The notes: generated by a model from the letters alone, not told the origin. DNA of 36,965 nt from Paludibacteraceae bacterium (GCA_017470795.1 JAFUXZ010000020.1:1-36965); one strand, 5' to 3'; shown: positions 1 through 8,077, counted from the stretch's first letter. Program-made: numbers and translations.

Positions 1-38
1 CCAAACAAAAACAGAAAAAAATTTCAAAAAATTTGCAC

Positions 39-47
39 GCAAAAATA
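39..47 (-). promoter_or_regulatory. Bacteroidota-type -7 box, reading out of the window
   Basis: The reverse complement reads TATTTTTGC, a full match to TAnnTTTG plus C. It points left, so a gene on the minus strand probably begins just outside the window. I did not find a clear -33 TTG at the ideal distance. Confidence 0.5.
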
Positions 48-520
48 CAACGGACTGATAACCTGAAACATAGGAAAAACACAACACAAAGCCACACATG
101 AAGCCAACAGGCACAACAACACACAAAGCATACCCCCAGACACAGCCAACAGACAATGAACAGCACAAGGAAAAACCGCACACAACGCCCTGCAGGAACA
201 GCCAAAGACAAAAAGCAACCACGAAAAAAGCCGGCAGAAAAACAGCGCACGGAAAGATTACCGACCACCAAAAACAACAGAAAACAACACACAGAAACAT
301 CAGCAAACAGCAACGACAACAGACACACGCAGCCACAACAGACCCCTCCACCGACATACGAGGGATATGAATAAAAGGAAACGTTGGCGGTGCTTTTCTG
401 CCGGCTCGACATACATTATATATAAATAGTAAGAACAATCGGCGGCGGGATTGTCAGAAATTGCAAACGAACATGCAGAAATGGACGTATAACGCTTGGT
501 TATGTTGGCGATTTTTTTTA

Positions 521-529
521 TATCTTTGC
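521..529 (+). promoter_or_regulatory. -7 box for the glycogen-synthase-like gene
   Basis: TATCTTTGC matches TAnnTTTG. A TTG at 496-498 lies 22 bases upstream as a possible -33 element. Transcription would start near 536, giving a leader of about 100 bases before the ATG at 634. Confidence 0.65.
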
Positions 530-633
530 AGGAGATTAGTAAAATGCGTTGTGTTATGCCCATGAAAACCCTCATGTGAAGCAATTCATCTTGCTTGTCT
601 GCACAAAGGAACAACCATAAGTTATCTGAGATA

Positions 634-1446
634 ATGAAAGAAATACGCCGCATCCTGTTCATTTCGCAAGAGATTACCCCCTACTTGTCAGAAACGCCTC
701 GCTCGCTGCTGGGTCGCATGTTGCCCCAGACGGCTCAGGAGAGTGGGTTTGAGACACGTACGTTCATGCCAAAGTTTGGTGAGATAAACGAACGTCGCAA
801 CCAACTGCATGAGGTCATCCGGCTGTCGGGCATGAACCTGATTATTGATGACACGGACCATCCGCTGATTATCAAGGTGGCCAGCATCCCTTCGGCGCGC
901 ATACAGGTGTACTTCATTGACAACGAAGATTACTTCCATCGCCGTCGCTCTGACGAGCCTGTCAAGTCGCAGTCTGACAATGACGAGCGAAGCATCTTCT
1001 TCGTACGCGGTGTATTGGAAACGGTTAAGAAACTACGCTGGACTCCTGACATCATTTACTGTCAGGGCTGGATGTCAGCGCTCGCTCCGCTATACATCAA
1101 GCGTGCCTATCAGGACGACCCGTTCTTCCGCAACTCAAAAATCGTCTACTCGCTGACAGACATCGCGATGCCGGCCGAGCTTGACGAACATTTTGCAGAG
1201 AAGTCGTTGGTTGACGGCGTGGAGCCTGACGACCTGAAGCAAGTTGCCGGAGGGCCGGTCAGTCTGAACGCTTTGATGCGCCTTGCGATAGATTATTCTG
1301 ACGCTGTAATGCTTACGTCCGAGTCTGTCAATGAAGAACTGCTGCAGTATGCGCAGCAGCGCAACCTGCCCGTCATGCCATACACGCCCCTTGAGCAGAA
1401 GCAGGCCTATGTCGACTTCTTTCACTCGCTGATAACTGCCGATTAA
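634..1446 (+). CDS. Short glycogen/starch synthase-like protein (GT5 N-terminal domain only)
   Basis: This 270-residue protein matches the N-terminal Rossmann domain of GT5 glycogen/starch synthases in the short form common in Bacteroidales. The block around RNQLHEVIRLSGMNLIIDD and the tract ending in GWMSALAPLYIK are typical. The ATG at 634 starts the conserved MKEIRRILFISQEITPY segment; an in-frame ATG at 595 adds 13 unconserved residues and was rejected. The usual ADP-glucose-binding KTGGL loop is absent (SETPRSLLG occupies the position), and the C-terminal GT-B half is missing. Catalysis is therefore doubtful, and a regulatory or sugar-sensing role is possible but unproven. It lies 60 bases before a DUF4270 lipoprotein gene, probably in one transcript. 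Confidence 0.8.
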   Translation: MKEIRRILFISQEITPYLSETPRSLLGRMLPQTAQESGFETRTFMPKFGEINERRNQLHEVIRLSGMNLIIDDTDHPLIIKVASIPSARIQVYFIDNEDYFHRRRSDEPVKSQSDNDERSIFFVRGVLETVKKLRWTPDIIYCQGWMSALAPLYIKRAYQDDPFFRNSKIVYSLTDIAMPAELDEHFAEKSLVDGVEPDDLKQVAGGPVSLNALMRLAIDYSDAVMLTSESVNEELLQYAQQRNLPVMPYTPLEQKQAYVDFFHSLITAD

Positions 1447-1506
1447 ACAAACATACACATGCGATGTGCCCCCGTCGAGGGTTCAGCGCAACATTGTTTT
1501 TCTTAC

Positions 1507-2889
1507 ATGACAAAGTTTCGTATTTCCCTGTTTTCGACACTTGTTGCGTTTATCATTTGCTCGTGTAACGAAAACCTGTCGTCCGTCGGTCAGGGCATAC
1601 AACCTCAGGCCGACGGCATTGACGTGGCTGCTGACACCTTCATGCTTCAGTCAGACAACGTAGCCAACGACTACATCTATGCCCGCACGGACTCCTTCCT
1701 CATCGGGCGATATGTTGACTCCGAATACGGCACTACCCATGCCGACCTGCTCATGCAGCTGGCCTGCCCGGAAGGCTATCAGTATCCTGACGGAGCCGTA
1801 GTCGATTCTGCCGAACTGTTCATCTACTACAACTCCTACTTCGGATATGCCAACACAGCCATGCGGCTGTCTGCATACCAGATGGACCGCGGCACGTTCA
1901 GCTACTCTACCGGCTACCCTACCAACCTCGACCTCGCCGACTATTGCAGTCTGGCCGATTCCACCCTCGTCGGGCAGCGTATCATCAGCCCGCTCAACCC
2001 CACCGACTCCGTCTACGGAACCTATGGATACGTCTATTACGTCCGCATCAGAGCCTCTGCCGAATGGGCCGAACGCTTCTTCAACACCAGCAGGCAACAC
2101 ATGCAGACGCAGGAAGACTTCAATCAAAACTTCAACGGACTGTACCTGACATGCGATTATGGCTCCGCAGCCATGCTCAACGTGTCTCAGATAGACCTCG
2201 CTCTGCATTATCACTTCAGCTATACGCGCACGGACGGGACCTCCGGCACTGCCGAAGACACGCGCGTCTTCCCGGCAAACTCCGAAGTCCGTCAGGTCAA
2301 CCTCATCAGCCATCCTGACAAAGCCGCCGTGATGAGCCGTCTCAACAGCACGGACAGCGTTAACTACATTGTCTCTCCAGCCGGCATCTACACACGCGTC
2401 ACCCTGCCGATGAAACACATCAAGCAAAGCATACAAAGCAAGATGGGCGGACGCAAACTGTTCGTCAACAACGCCATGCTTCAGGTAGAAGGAGTCAACA
2501 TCAGCGCTGACGACAAATACCAGCCTGCACAAGCCATGCTCCTCGTTCGCGAAGACACAGTCAGCAGTTTCTTCAACAGCCGCCTGCCGCTGAACGACCG
2601 CTATGCCATACTGGCCTACCTGAATGCCGTTGCCGACAACACAGCCTCCGGCTACACTTATGTCTATCAGTACGACCTTGGCGAAATCATCGAACAAGCC
2701 ATCGAAGAACAAAACGACGACCCTGTCAGCCTGCTGCTTATTCCGGTCAGCGTCGCCACCTCGAGCACTTCGTCCGGTGCTGGTGTGACCAACATTCAAC
2801 ACCAGATGCAAATGACCGGAGTAGCCGTACGCAGCGCAAAGAACACCTATCAACCGCTCAAACTCAGCGTTGTGTATAGCGGATTCTAA
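1507..2889 (+). CDS. DUF4270 family lipoprotein
   Basis: The product has about 460 residues. It begins with a lysine-arginine n-region, a hydrophobic stretch and a lipobox ICSC, so it should be lipidated at the second cysteine and sent to the envelope. The mature part begins NENLSSVGQGIQPQADGI and runs through repeated beta-rich segments, as expected for DUF4270, a Bacteroidota family of unknown function. The ATG at 1507 is chosen because it directly precedes the signal peptide; an in-frame ATG at 1459 adds 16 residues without signal character. It follows the glycogen-synthase-like gene by 60 bases, a pairing often seen in the order, and ends at a strong bidirectional terminator. Its biochemical role is unknown. 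Confidence 0.85.
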   Translation: MTKFRISLFSTLVAFIICSCNENLSSVGQGIQPQADGIDVAADTFMLQSDNVANDYIYARTDSFLIGRYVDSEYGTTHADLLMQLACPEGYQYPDGAVVDSAELFIYYNSYFGYANTAMRLSAYQMDRGTFSYSTGYPTNLDLADYCSLADSTLVGQRIISPLNPTDSVYGTYGYVYYVRIRASAEWAERFFNTSRQHMQTQEDFNQNFNGLYLTCDYGSAAMLNVSQIDLALHYHFSYTRTDGTSGTAEDTRVFPANSEVRQVNLISHPDKAAVMSRLNSTDSVNYIVSPAGIYTRVTLPMKHIKQSIQSKMGGRKLFVNNAMLQVEGVNISADDKYQPAQAMLLVREDTVSSFFNSRLPLNDRYAILAYLNAVADNTASGYTYVYQYDLGEIIEQAIEEQNDDPVSLLLIPVSVATSSTSSGAGVTNIQHQMQMTGVAVRSAKNTYQPLKLSVVYSGF

Positions 2890-2911
2890 CAGACAATGAC
2901 ACACATACATC

Positions 2912-2943
2912 AAGGGGCATCAGACCGAACTCTGATGCCCCTT
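2912..2943. terminator. Bidirectional intrinsic terminator between convergent genes
   Basis: A perfect 13-bp stem (2912-2924 with 2931-2943) closes a 6-base loop. The stem begins with AA and ends with TT, so both strands get a short T-rich flank. It sits between the DUF4270 stop (2889) and the lpxC-fabZ stop (2975), where both transcripts must end. Confidence 0.85.
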
Positions 2944-2974
2944 AATATATGCGATACACCGCAAAAACGATGTC

Positions 2975-4357
2975 CTATCCTTTGTTCTTGATGATTTGCG
3001 CAGTAAACTCTGCCTCAGACGCAATCACGCCGCCGACGAAGCAATAGCCACGCATGGTGGAGATGCCACGGCGTACAGGCTCTATCAGCTCCAACCGGAA
3101 GATGGCGGTGTCACCCGGAACAACCTTCTGTCTGAACTTAACATTGTTAATCTTCAGGAAGTAGGTTGAATACAGTTCGGCATCGGGCTTGTCATGCAGC
3201 ACGAGTATACCGCCCGTCTGGGCCATGGCTTCAATCTGCAGTACGCCCGGCATGACAGGTTCGTCGGGGAAGTGCCCTTGGAAGAAAGGTTCGTTAATGG
3301 TAAGATTCTTCACTCCGATAATCACCGTTTCTGACACATAGATAATCTTGTCGACCAGAGCAAACGGGTAGCGATGAGGCAGCAGACGGCGGATGTCGTG
3401 GATGTCATAGATTGGTTTCTCGGCAGGATCGTAGTGAGGTTCCATGACATCAAGATGTTTCAGTTGGCGACGTATCTGCTTGGCAAGGGCGGTGTTGGTT
3501 GTGTGCCCCGGATGCCATGCGATGATATGCCCCTGAATACGTTTCCCCACCAAAGCCAGGTCGCCCAGCAGATCAAGAAGTTTGTGGCGCGCCGGCTCGT
3601 TGTCAAAATGAAGCGTCGTATTGATATAGCCGAAACGCTCCGCCTTGATATGAGGCTGATTGACCAGGTCGGAAATCTGATCCAGCTCGGCTTGAGAGAC
3701 CTCCTTGTCGTATATGACCAGTGCATTGTTCAGATCACCGCCCTTAATGAGTCCTGCCTGAAGCAGCGGAGCAATCTCACGGACAAACACAAAGGTGCGC
3801 GCACGCGCGACTTCGGATGCAAACTCACTGATGTCTTGTATGCAGGCATATTGATTGCGCAACACGTCAGAGTCATAGCCCACATGCACATCCACGCTGA
3901 GCTGCTTGTCAGGCAAAATCAGGATGCGGCTGCCCGACTCTGGATTTACATATTCAATAGGGCGATTGACCACAAAGACATCGCGCTCCTTGTCCTGCTC
4001 TTCAACTCCGGCCTGAAGGATGGCGTCGACATAGGGCTGTGCCGATCCGTCAAGTATTGGGAACTCGGGTCCGTCAACCTCTATCAGGCAGTTGTCTATC
4101 TGCATGCCATACAAGGCGGCCATGCAATGTTCTATTGTGCTGACGCGCCAGGCACCACGTTCAAGTACTGTTCCCCGACTGGTAGCGGAGACGTAGTCAG
4201 CCGCCGCCGGATAGGTCGGACAGCCATCCAAATCGGTGCGACAGATCTGGATGCCGCTGCCGGCCGGTGCGGGCTTGCATGTGAAGTGGATGTTAAGGCC
4301 CGTGTGCAGACCTTTGCCTTCAATACTGAAGGCTTGCTTAATGGTATTCTCTCTCAT
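2975..4357 (-). CDS. lpxC-fabZ: Bifunctional UDP-3-O-acyl-GlcNAc deacetylase / 3-hydroxyacyl-ACP dehydratase
   Basis: This is the LpxC-FabZ fusion characteristic of Bacteroidota, 460 residues. Residues 1 to about 290 are LpxC, which removes the N-acetyl group of UDP-3-O-acyl-glucosamine, the committed lipid A step. Zinc ligands are visible as His77 (in STIEHC) and His258/Asp262 (in HKLLDLLGD). Residues from about 315 to 460 are FabZ, which dehydrates 3-hydroxyacyl-ACP; the catalytic His362 lies in GHFPDEPVMPG, followed by QIEAMAQTGG. The fusion couples lipid A commitment to fatty acid supply, because both activities draw on 3-hydroxyacyl-ACP. It is the last gene of an HD-lpxD-lpxC/fabZ operon, 21 bases after lpxD. 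The lpxA gene usually found next in Bacteroidales is not here. Confidence 0.97.
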   Translation of the reverse strand: MRENTIKQAFSIEGKGLHTGLNIHFTCKPAPAGSGIQICRTDLDGCPTYPAAADYVSATSRGTVLERGAWRVSTIEHCMAALYGMQIDNCLIEVDGPEFPILDGSAQPYVDAILQAGVEEQDKERDVFVVNRPIEYVNPESGSRILILPDKQLSVDVHVGYDSDVLRNQYACIQDISEFASEVARARTFVFVREIAPLLQAGLIKGGDLNNALVIYDKEVSQAELDQISDLVNQPHIKAERFGYINTTLHFDNEPARHKLLDLLGDLALVGKRIQGHIIAWHPGHTTNTALAKQIRRQLKHLDVMEPHYDPAEKPIYDIHDIRRLLPHRYPFALVDKIIYVSETVIIGVKNLTINEPFFQGHFPDEPVMPGVLQIEAMAQTGGILVLHDKPDAELYSTYFLKINNVKFRQKVVPGDTAIFRLELIEPVRRGISTMRGYCFVGGVIASEAEFTAQIIKNKG

Positions 4358-4378
4358 GTGGGATTGTATCGTAATTGT

Positions 4379-5416
4379 TTATTTTTCAGAATCGAGTTGG
4401 TCCATCTTCCGCTTCAAGTCATAGACGATGCGCTGTATGTCTGCCAGATTCTTGTAGACGGCGGCCGACTTGCGGAAGGTCATGATGGGAATGGCCGGCA
4501 GTCCCTGATAGGCGCCCGTCTGTCTGATGTTGTTGGCTATCGAACTGGATGCCCCAAAGACGCAGTTGTCGGCCACGGTAATATGTCCGCCGAACCCGAC
4601 CTTTCCGCCCGACATGATGTGCTTACCGAGTTTTGTCGAGCCGGCAATGCCGTTCTGGGCAGCGAGCACCGTGCTTTCACCGACTTCAACGTTGTGGGCA
4701 ATCTGCACCAGGTTGTCAACCTTAACGCCGCGGCGCAGGATTGTGCTGCCAATCGTTGCGCGGTCGATGCAGGTGTTCGACTGAATCTCCACGTCGTCTT
4801 CTATCACCACGTTGCCTACCTGCGGCAACTTGTCGTATGTGCCGTCCTCTTTGGGTGCGAAGCCAAATCCGTCAAAACCGCAGGCTACACCGGCCTGCAT
4901 TACGACGCGATTGCCTATCTGCGTGCCGTCACCAATGCGCGTGCCGGCTTTGATGATGCAATCCTGACCGATGGTGGTGTTGTCGTCGACGAACACATGC
5001 GGATAGATTTGTGTGTTGTCACCAATGCTGACGTTCTCACCAATATAGGCGAATGGCCCGATGTAGACCTGATTGCCGATTTGTGCTGTCTCACTGATGT
5101 ATGCAAGTGACGATATGCCCGATTTCTTTGGTTTAGCCGCCTCGACGAGTTGCAACAGCTGCGCAAGGCAGTCGTATGCGTTGTCTACACGTATCATCGT
5201 GGCCTGCACGGGATGTTGAGGTTCAAACGAACGATTGACCAGCACGATGCTTGACTTGGTCGTGTAGACGTGTTCTGTATACTTGGGGTTAGACAAGAAG
5301 CTGAGCGTTCCGGGGCGTCCTTCCTCTATGCGTGATACGTCGCTCACGGTTACGTCCGGATTGCCGACTACGTCGCCTTGCAGGAATTCGGCTATTTGTT
5401 TGGCTGTGAATTGCAT
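4379..5416 (-). CDS. lpxD: UDP-3-O-(3-hydroxyacyl)glucosamine N-acyltransferase
   Basis: LpxD adds the second 3-hydroxyacyl chain, at the 2-amino group, during lipid A synthesis in the cytoplasm. The 345-residue length fits the family. Residues 1 to about 100 form the uridine-binding N-terminal domain. Residues from about 105 to 320 are left-handed beta-helix hexapeptide repeats of the pattern IGD-x-x-x-I. The catalytic histidine is His241 in IAHNVEVGE. The C-terminus (YKNLADIQRIVYDLKRKM) is the helical region that contacts acyl carrier protein in the trimer. It starts 32 bases after the HD-domain gene and ends 21 bases before lpxC-fabZ, so the three genes look like one transcript. Confidence 0.97.
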   Translation of the reverse strand: MQFTAKQIAEFLQGDVVGNPDVTVSDVSRIEEGRPGTLSFLSNPKYTEHVYTTKSSIVLVNRSFEPQHPVQATMIRVDNAYDCLAQLLQLVEAAKPKKSGISSLAYISETAQIGNQVYIGPFAYIGENVSIGDNTQIYPHVFVDDNTTIGQDCIIKAGTRIGDGTQIGNRVVMQAGVACGFDGFGFAPKEDGTYDKLPQVGNVVIEDDVEIQSNTCIDRATIGSTILRRGVKVDNLVQIAHNVEVGESTVLAAQNGIAGSTKLGKHIMSGGKVGFGGHITVADNCVFGASSSIANNIRQTGAYQGLPAIPIMTFRKSAAVYKNLADIQRIVYDLKRKMDQLDSEK

Positions 5417-5448
5417 AAATACTGGGTTGACAGGGTTGTGTGTTGTTG

Positions 5449-6669
5449 TTAAAGTCGCCAGGTATAGTAGAAAAGTTTTGTGGCTTTGCGCGTGAGCACG
5501 TCGATGTTGAGCATGTCTGATGCCTCGGATATGTCGCAGACAGACCCGTCTTTCATCAGGATGTTGATGCGTTCGTCATCGGCGTGATAGGTGTCTGTGG
5601 TAACAGTATGCAGATCCCAAAAGTAGTGCGCATCGGCTGCGTCAATGCCGAGCTGGCGTGTGCAGATGCGCTCAAAGTGGTCTGTCTGCTCCCTGCCGGG
5701 CGGAGCCTGAAGCGTCTCTGCCCTGAACAGCCTGCGGTCGATGAAGGCCTGACAGAGCAGTGAGAGGACTTTATCCTGATGGGTTGTCCATACTTTAATG
5801 GCCGACCACAAGTCAGAGTCGTCCAGAGCGGCATACATCGCCAGGGCCTGCTCGTCGGTGCGGAAGTCGTTCTCCGTTATCTGGTTGTACAGGAAATAGC
5901 GCAGGGCCGGTGTGGCATAGAGCTCTACTCCACGCGCAGCAAGCTCTTTGGCTCTGTGCATGATGTGAAGGAGCATCTGTTCAGCCCCGACGGATGTTTT
6001 GTGCAGATATACCTGCCAGTACATCAGCCGGCGAGCCACCAGAAACTTCTCCACGCTGTAGATACCTTTTGACTCGATGACCAGCCGGTCGTCTGACACG
6101 TTGAGCATCTTGAGCAGGCGGGCAGAGCCAATCATTCCCTCGCTCACGCCGCAAAAGAAGCTGTCACGGCTCAGATAGTCCAGTCTGTCGGTGTCGAGCT
6201 GACTGGAAACGAGCTGATGCAAGAACGGCTTCTCATAGTGGTTTTCGAAAATGCTGATAGCCATGTCGAGCCTCCCGTTCATATCGCTGTTGATGCGCTG
6301 CATCATCAGTGAAGACACTTCTTCATGGCTGATGCCGCTGACCAGCGAGTGCTCCATCACGTGTGAGAAAGGTCCGTGACCGATGTCGTGCAGCAGGATG
6401 GCCATTCGTGCAGCCTCTGCTTCTTCGGCTGAGATTTCGTGTCCTTGTGCGCGGAGCTGCGTGATGGCCTCGCCCATCAGATGCATGGCTCCAATGGAGT
6501 GAAGGAAGCGCGTATGCACCGCCCCGGGATATACATAGCATGAAAGTCCCAACTGTCTGATACGGGTCAACCGCTGCACATAGCGGTGCTGCACCACGTC
6601 AAGAATCCGATTTGGAATGCTGATAAATCCGAAGACGGGGTCGTTGATAATCTTGTGTTTGTTGGGCAT
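5449..6669 (-). CDS. HD-domain phosphohydrolase (dGTPase/SAMHD1-like)
   Basis: This 406-residue protein belongs to the HD superfamily, dNTPase/YwfO-like branch. The metal-binding residues appear in order: HTRFLHSIGAMH, then HDIGHGPFSH, then the later aspartate in DTDRLDYLSRD. Such proteins hydrolyse dNTPs or related phosphates; the substrate here is unknown. The ATG at 6669 (MPNKHKIINDPVFGF) is preferred over an open frame reaching 6828, because the likely promoter (-7 box 6784-6792) lies inside that extension and the added residues have no family character. It is the first gene of the operon with lpxD and lpxC-fabZ, an order common in Bacteroidales. The reason for linking it to lipid A synthesis is not known. 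Confidence 0.88.
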   Translation of the reverse strand: MPNKHKIINDPVFGFISIPNRILDVVQHRYVQRLTRIRQLGLSCYVYPGAVHTRFLHSIGAMHLMGEAITQLRAQGHEISAEEAEAARMAILLHDIGHGPFSHVMEHSLVSGISHEEVSSLMMQRINSDMNGRLDMAISIFENHYEKPFLHQLVSSQLDTDRLDYLSRDSFFCGVSEGMIGSARLLKMLNVSDDRLVIESKGIYSVEKFLVARRLMYWQVYLHKTSVGAEQMLLHIMHRAKELAARGVELYATPALRYFLYNQITENDFRTDEQALAMYAALDDSDLWSAIKVWTTHQDKVLSLLCQAFIDRRLFRAETLQAPPGREQTDHFERICTRQLGIDAADAHYFWDLHTVTTDTYHADDERINILMKDGSVCDISEASDMLNIDVLTRKATKLFYYTWRL

Positions 6670-6783
6670 GTCTGCCACGACGAGCGCGATGCTACATGCG
6701 CTCTGCTGGGTTTGTTGATTAGACAAAGGACTTCCGTGACCAATGCTGTCGGAGAAGCGCTTGGACAGAAAGGCAATAACTCT

Positions 6784-6792
6784 GCAAAAATA
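6784..6792 (-). promoter_or_regulatory. -7 box for the HD-lpxD-lpxC/fabZ operon
   Basis: The reverse complement reads TATTTTTGC, matching TAnnTTTG. Transcription should begin near 6777, leaving a leader of about 108 bases before the ATG at 6669. This placement supports the shorter HD protein. Confidence 0.6.
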
Positions 6793-6852
6793 CAACAAAA
6801 AGCCGAACCATAAAACCCGGAACGACACGGCGACAGGCCTGTCCGAACGACA

Positions 6853-6888
6853 TCGGCGGCTGCCTCCGAATCTGGAAGCAGCCGCCGA
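6853..6888. repeat. Strong GC hairpin after the outer-membrane gene, no T-tract
   Basis: An 11-bp perfect stem (6853-6863 with 6878-6888) extends by three inner pairs after one mismatch and has a 6-base loop. It lies 20 bases beyond the stop of the barrel gene (6908, minus). Neither strand has a following T-run, so it may act as a 3'-end stabiliser or a weak terminator rather than a classical intrinsic terminator. Confidence 0.55.
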
Positions 6889-6907
6889 CGGATTTATGAC
6901 GCTCTGT

Positions 6908-7471
6908 TTAGAACTTGTAGTATACGCCGATGTTCAGGCTGTATGACGTGAAGTCAAAACCGAAACTATTGGTTACGACGCTCTTTGCTCCCGGAAAGTC
7001 AGTTTTGTAGCTCTCCAAGTTCCAGCCCAGTTGGCCGAGATGAGCCACGAAACCGAGGTTTTCGCCGGCAGCGATAGAGATACCGGGGGCAACACCGAGA
7101 CCGAAGGTGTTCGTCTTGGTGTTGACAGCGTTTGTTGCATACTCGTAACCCAGCTGGCCGTCAAGGAAGAATTGTACCGGGCCAAATTCTATGACATTGT
7201 AACGAACGTAGGGCTTGATGAACAAACCGGTGTTATTAGCGTCACTGTTACCGTGGTAATTGTAACCGATAGCAGCAGCAACCGACCAGTTTTCATTCAG
7301 ATCGTAACCAACTTCAGGAGCAATCGTGAAGTCATGCGTATTGACCTTTGTGTCCGTGTTTTTGTCGTTCTCTGTGTTGAAGGTATAACCCAGTGAACCA
7401 CCGACCCACCATTGTGCATTGGCTGCAACAGTAGCAAGCGCCATTGCAGCGATGAGTAACATTTTCTTCAT
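6908..7471 (-). CDS. Outer-membrane beta-barrel protein (OmpX/OmpA-barrel type)
   Basis: The product has 187 residues. It starts with a clear signal peptide (MKKMLLIAAMALATVAANA, cut before QWW). The mature protein is a series of alternating amphipathic strands rich in Gly, Tyr, Phe and Asn, such as SVAAAIGYNYHG and YSLNIGVYYKF, and it ends in a C-terminal phenylalanine, the usual signal for outer-membrane insertion by BamA. Size fits a small 8-stranded barrel. No peptidoglycan-binding OmpA domain is present. It has its own promoter (7541-7549), so it is a single-gene unit. The function is unknown; members often act as structural or adhesive surface proteins. Confidence 0.88.
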   Translation of the reverse strand: MKKMLLIAAMALATVAANAQWWVGGSLGYTFNTENDKNTDTKVNTHDFTIAPEVGYDLNENWSVAAAIGYNYHGNSDANNTGLFIKPYVRYNVIEFGPVQFFLDGQLGYEYATNAVNTKTNTFGLGVAPGISIAAGENLGFVAHLGQLGWNLESYKTDFPGAKSVVTNSFGFDFTSYSLNIGVYYKF

Positions 7472-7540
7472 ACGTTTGTAAATAACATTAAATTCGTCCC
7501 TACTCTGTTCTGGGTTTTCGGGCGTTCCCGTCTTTCGGCT

Positions 7541-7549
7541 GCAAAGGTA
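7541..7549 (-). promoter_or_regulatory. -7 box for the outer-membrane barrel gene
   Basis: The reverse complement reads TACCTTTGC. A TTG on the minus strand (7573-7575) is 23 bases upstream as a possible -33 box. The leader would be about 60 bases. Confidence 0.65.
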
Positions 7550-7575
7550 GTAAGTTTTTTACATATTGTGTGCAA

Positions 7576-7948
7576 GTTGCACTTATTGAGCGCAATTTAT
7601 AAGTCCCAACGGCCCTTATCGGCATGTCGGACGATGGTAATCCAAGCGGGTTTTATGAGGGAAAAACATTGTGTGCAGCCAACGCCGCCTGCTGCGGCGT
7701 CCCGTATGCCTTGAGCGGCTGAGAGCAGGTCGGATTCAGGTGCTGACACGGTGTGCGGCCGTGCGACGCTGCCGTATCAGACCCCCGCAACAACATCCCG
7801 AGCATGTCGGCTGACGGCGCTGAGGCGGCAGTATCTGTCTGTACGCTTGTCACCGGTTGTCTTGACCGGGACGTAAGGCCTGTGTGTGAACGTCTCCGCC
7901 GGATTCGGGTGTGCGGATTCATCAGGCCCTATCAGCACCGCCGGATGT
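7576..7948. other. Gene-free GC-rich spacer
   Basis: No convincing gene. A minus frame at 7653-7922 (89 codons) has no start signal, no promoter and a composition rich in Arg, Ser and Ala typical of chance reading in GC-rich DNA. A short GC inverted repeat lies near 7680-7700 (ACGCCGC and GCGGCGT). Confidence 0.55.
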
Positions 7949-7981
7949 AAAAAAGAATCGGAAGCCCTGACGGCTTCCGAT
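7949..7981 (-). terminator. Intrinsic terminator of the initiator tRNA gene
   Basis: A 10-bp stem (7957-7966 with 7972-7981) closes a 5-base loop. On the minus strand it is followed by TTCTTTTTT. It begins 8 bases after the tRNA end, as expected for a single-tRNA transcript. Confidence 0.85.
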
Positions 7982-7988
7982 CCGATAG

Positions 7989-8060
7989 TTGCGGAGGATG
8001 GATTCGAACCAACGACCTCCAGGTTATGAGCCTGACGAGCTACCCCTGCTCTACTCCGCG
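7989..8060 (-). tRNA. Initiator tRNA-Met (CAT)
   Basis: The cloverleaf is 72 bases with anticodon CAT at 8026-8028. Position 1 is C (8060) and position 72 is A (7990), the unpaired 1-72 end that identifies bacterial initiator tRNA; elongator tRNA-Met would be paired. The D-stem is GAGC/GCTC and the T-loop is TTCGAAT. The anticodon stem has A29-T41 followed by two G-C pairs, rather than three consecutive G-C pairs. CCA is not encoded. It has its own promoter and terminator. Confidence 0.95.
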
Positions 8061-8068
8061 ATTCGAGT

Positions 8069-8077
8069 GCAAAGGTA
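8069..8077 (-). promoter_or_regulatory. -7 box for initiator tRNA-Met
   Basis: The reverse complement reads TACCTTTGC, with TTG on the minus strand at 8097-8099, a spacing of 19 bases. Transcription would start a base or two before the mature tRNA 5' end (8060). Confidence 0.75.

Larger units (their letters stand above)
1..633. other. Gene-free spacer with T-depleted, A/C-rich segment
   Basis: No gene is supported here. Positions 121-360 contain 8 T and 38 G in 240 bases, so about 81 percent of the plus strand is A or C. Stop codons all need T, so two overlapping plus frames stay open by chance and encode low-complexity Lys/Gln/Thr strings. The ends hold a minus-strand promoter (39-47) leading out of the window and the promoter of the first plus-strand gene (521-529). 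The 5' leader of that gene occupies about 536-633. Confidence 0.7.

Noticed and set aside
98-374. Two overlapping open frames of 72-90 codons on the plus strand
   Set aside because: They stay open only because the segment is nearly free of T; the products are low-complexity Lys/Gln/Thr strings in two frames at once.
1651-2913. 420-codon open frame antisense to the DUF4270 gene
   Set aside because: It mirrors the codon pattern of the real gene, has no start signal or family motif, and crosses the terminator.
3374-5110. 578-codon open frame antisense to lpxC-fabZ and lpxD
   Set aside because: It is a shadow of two certain genes in GC-rich codons; the translation has no conserved features.
7653-7922. 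89-codon minus-strand frame in the spacer
   Set aside because: Arg/Ser/Ala-rich chance frame without start signal, promoter or recognisable protein character.
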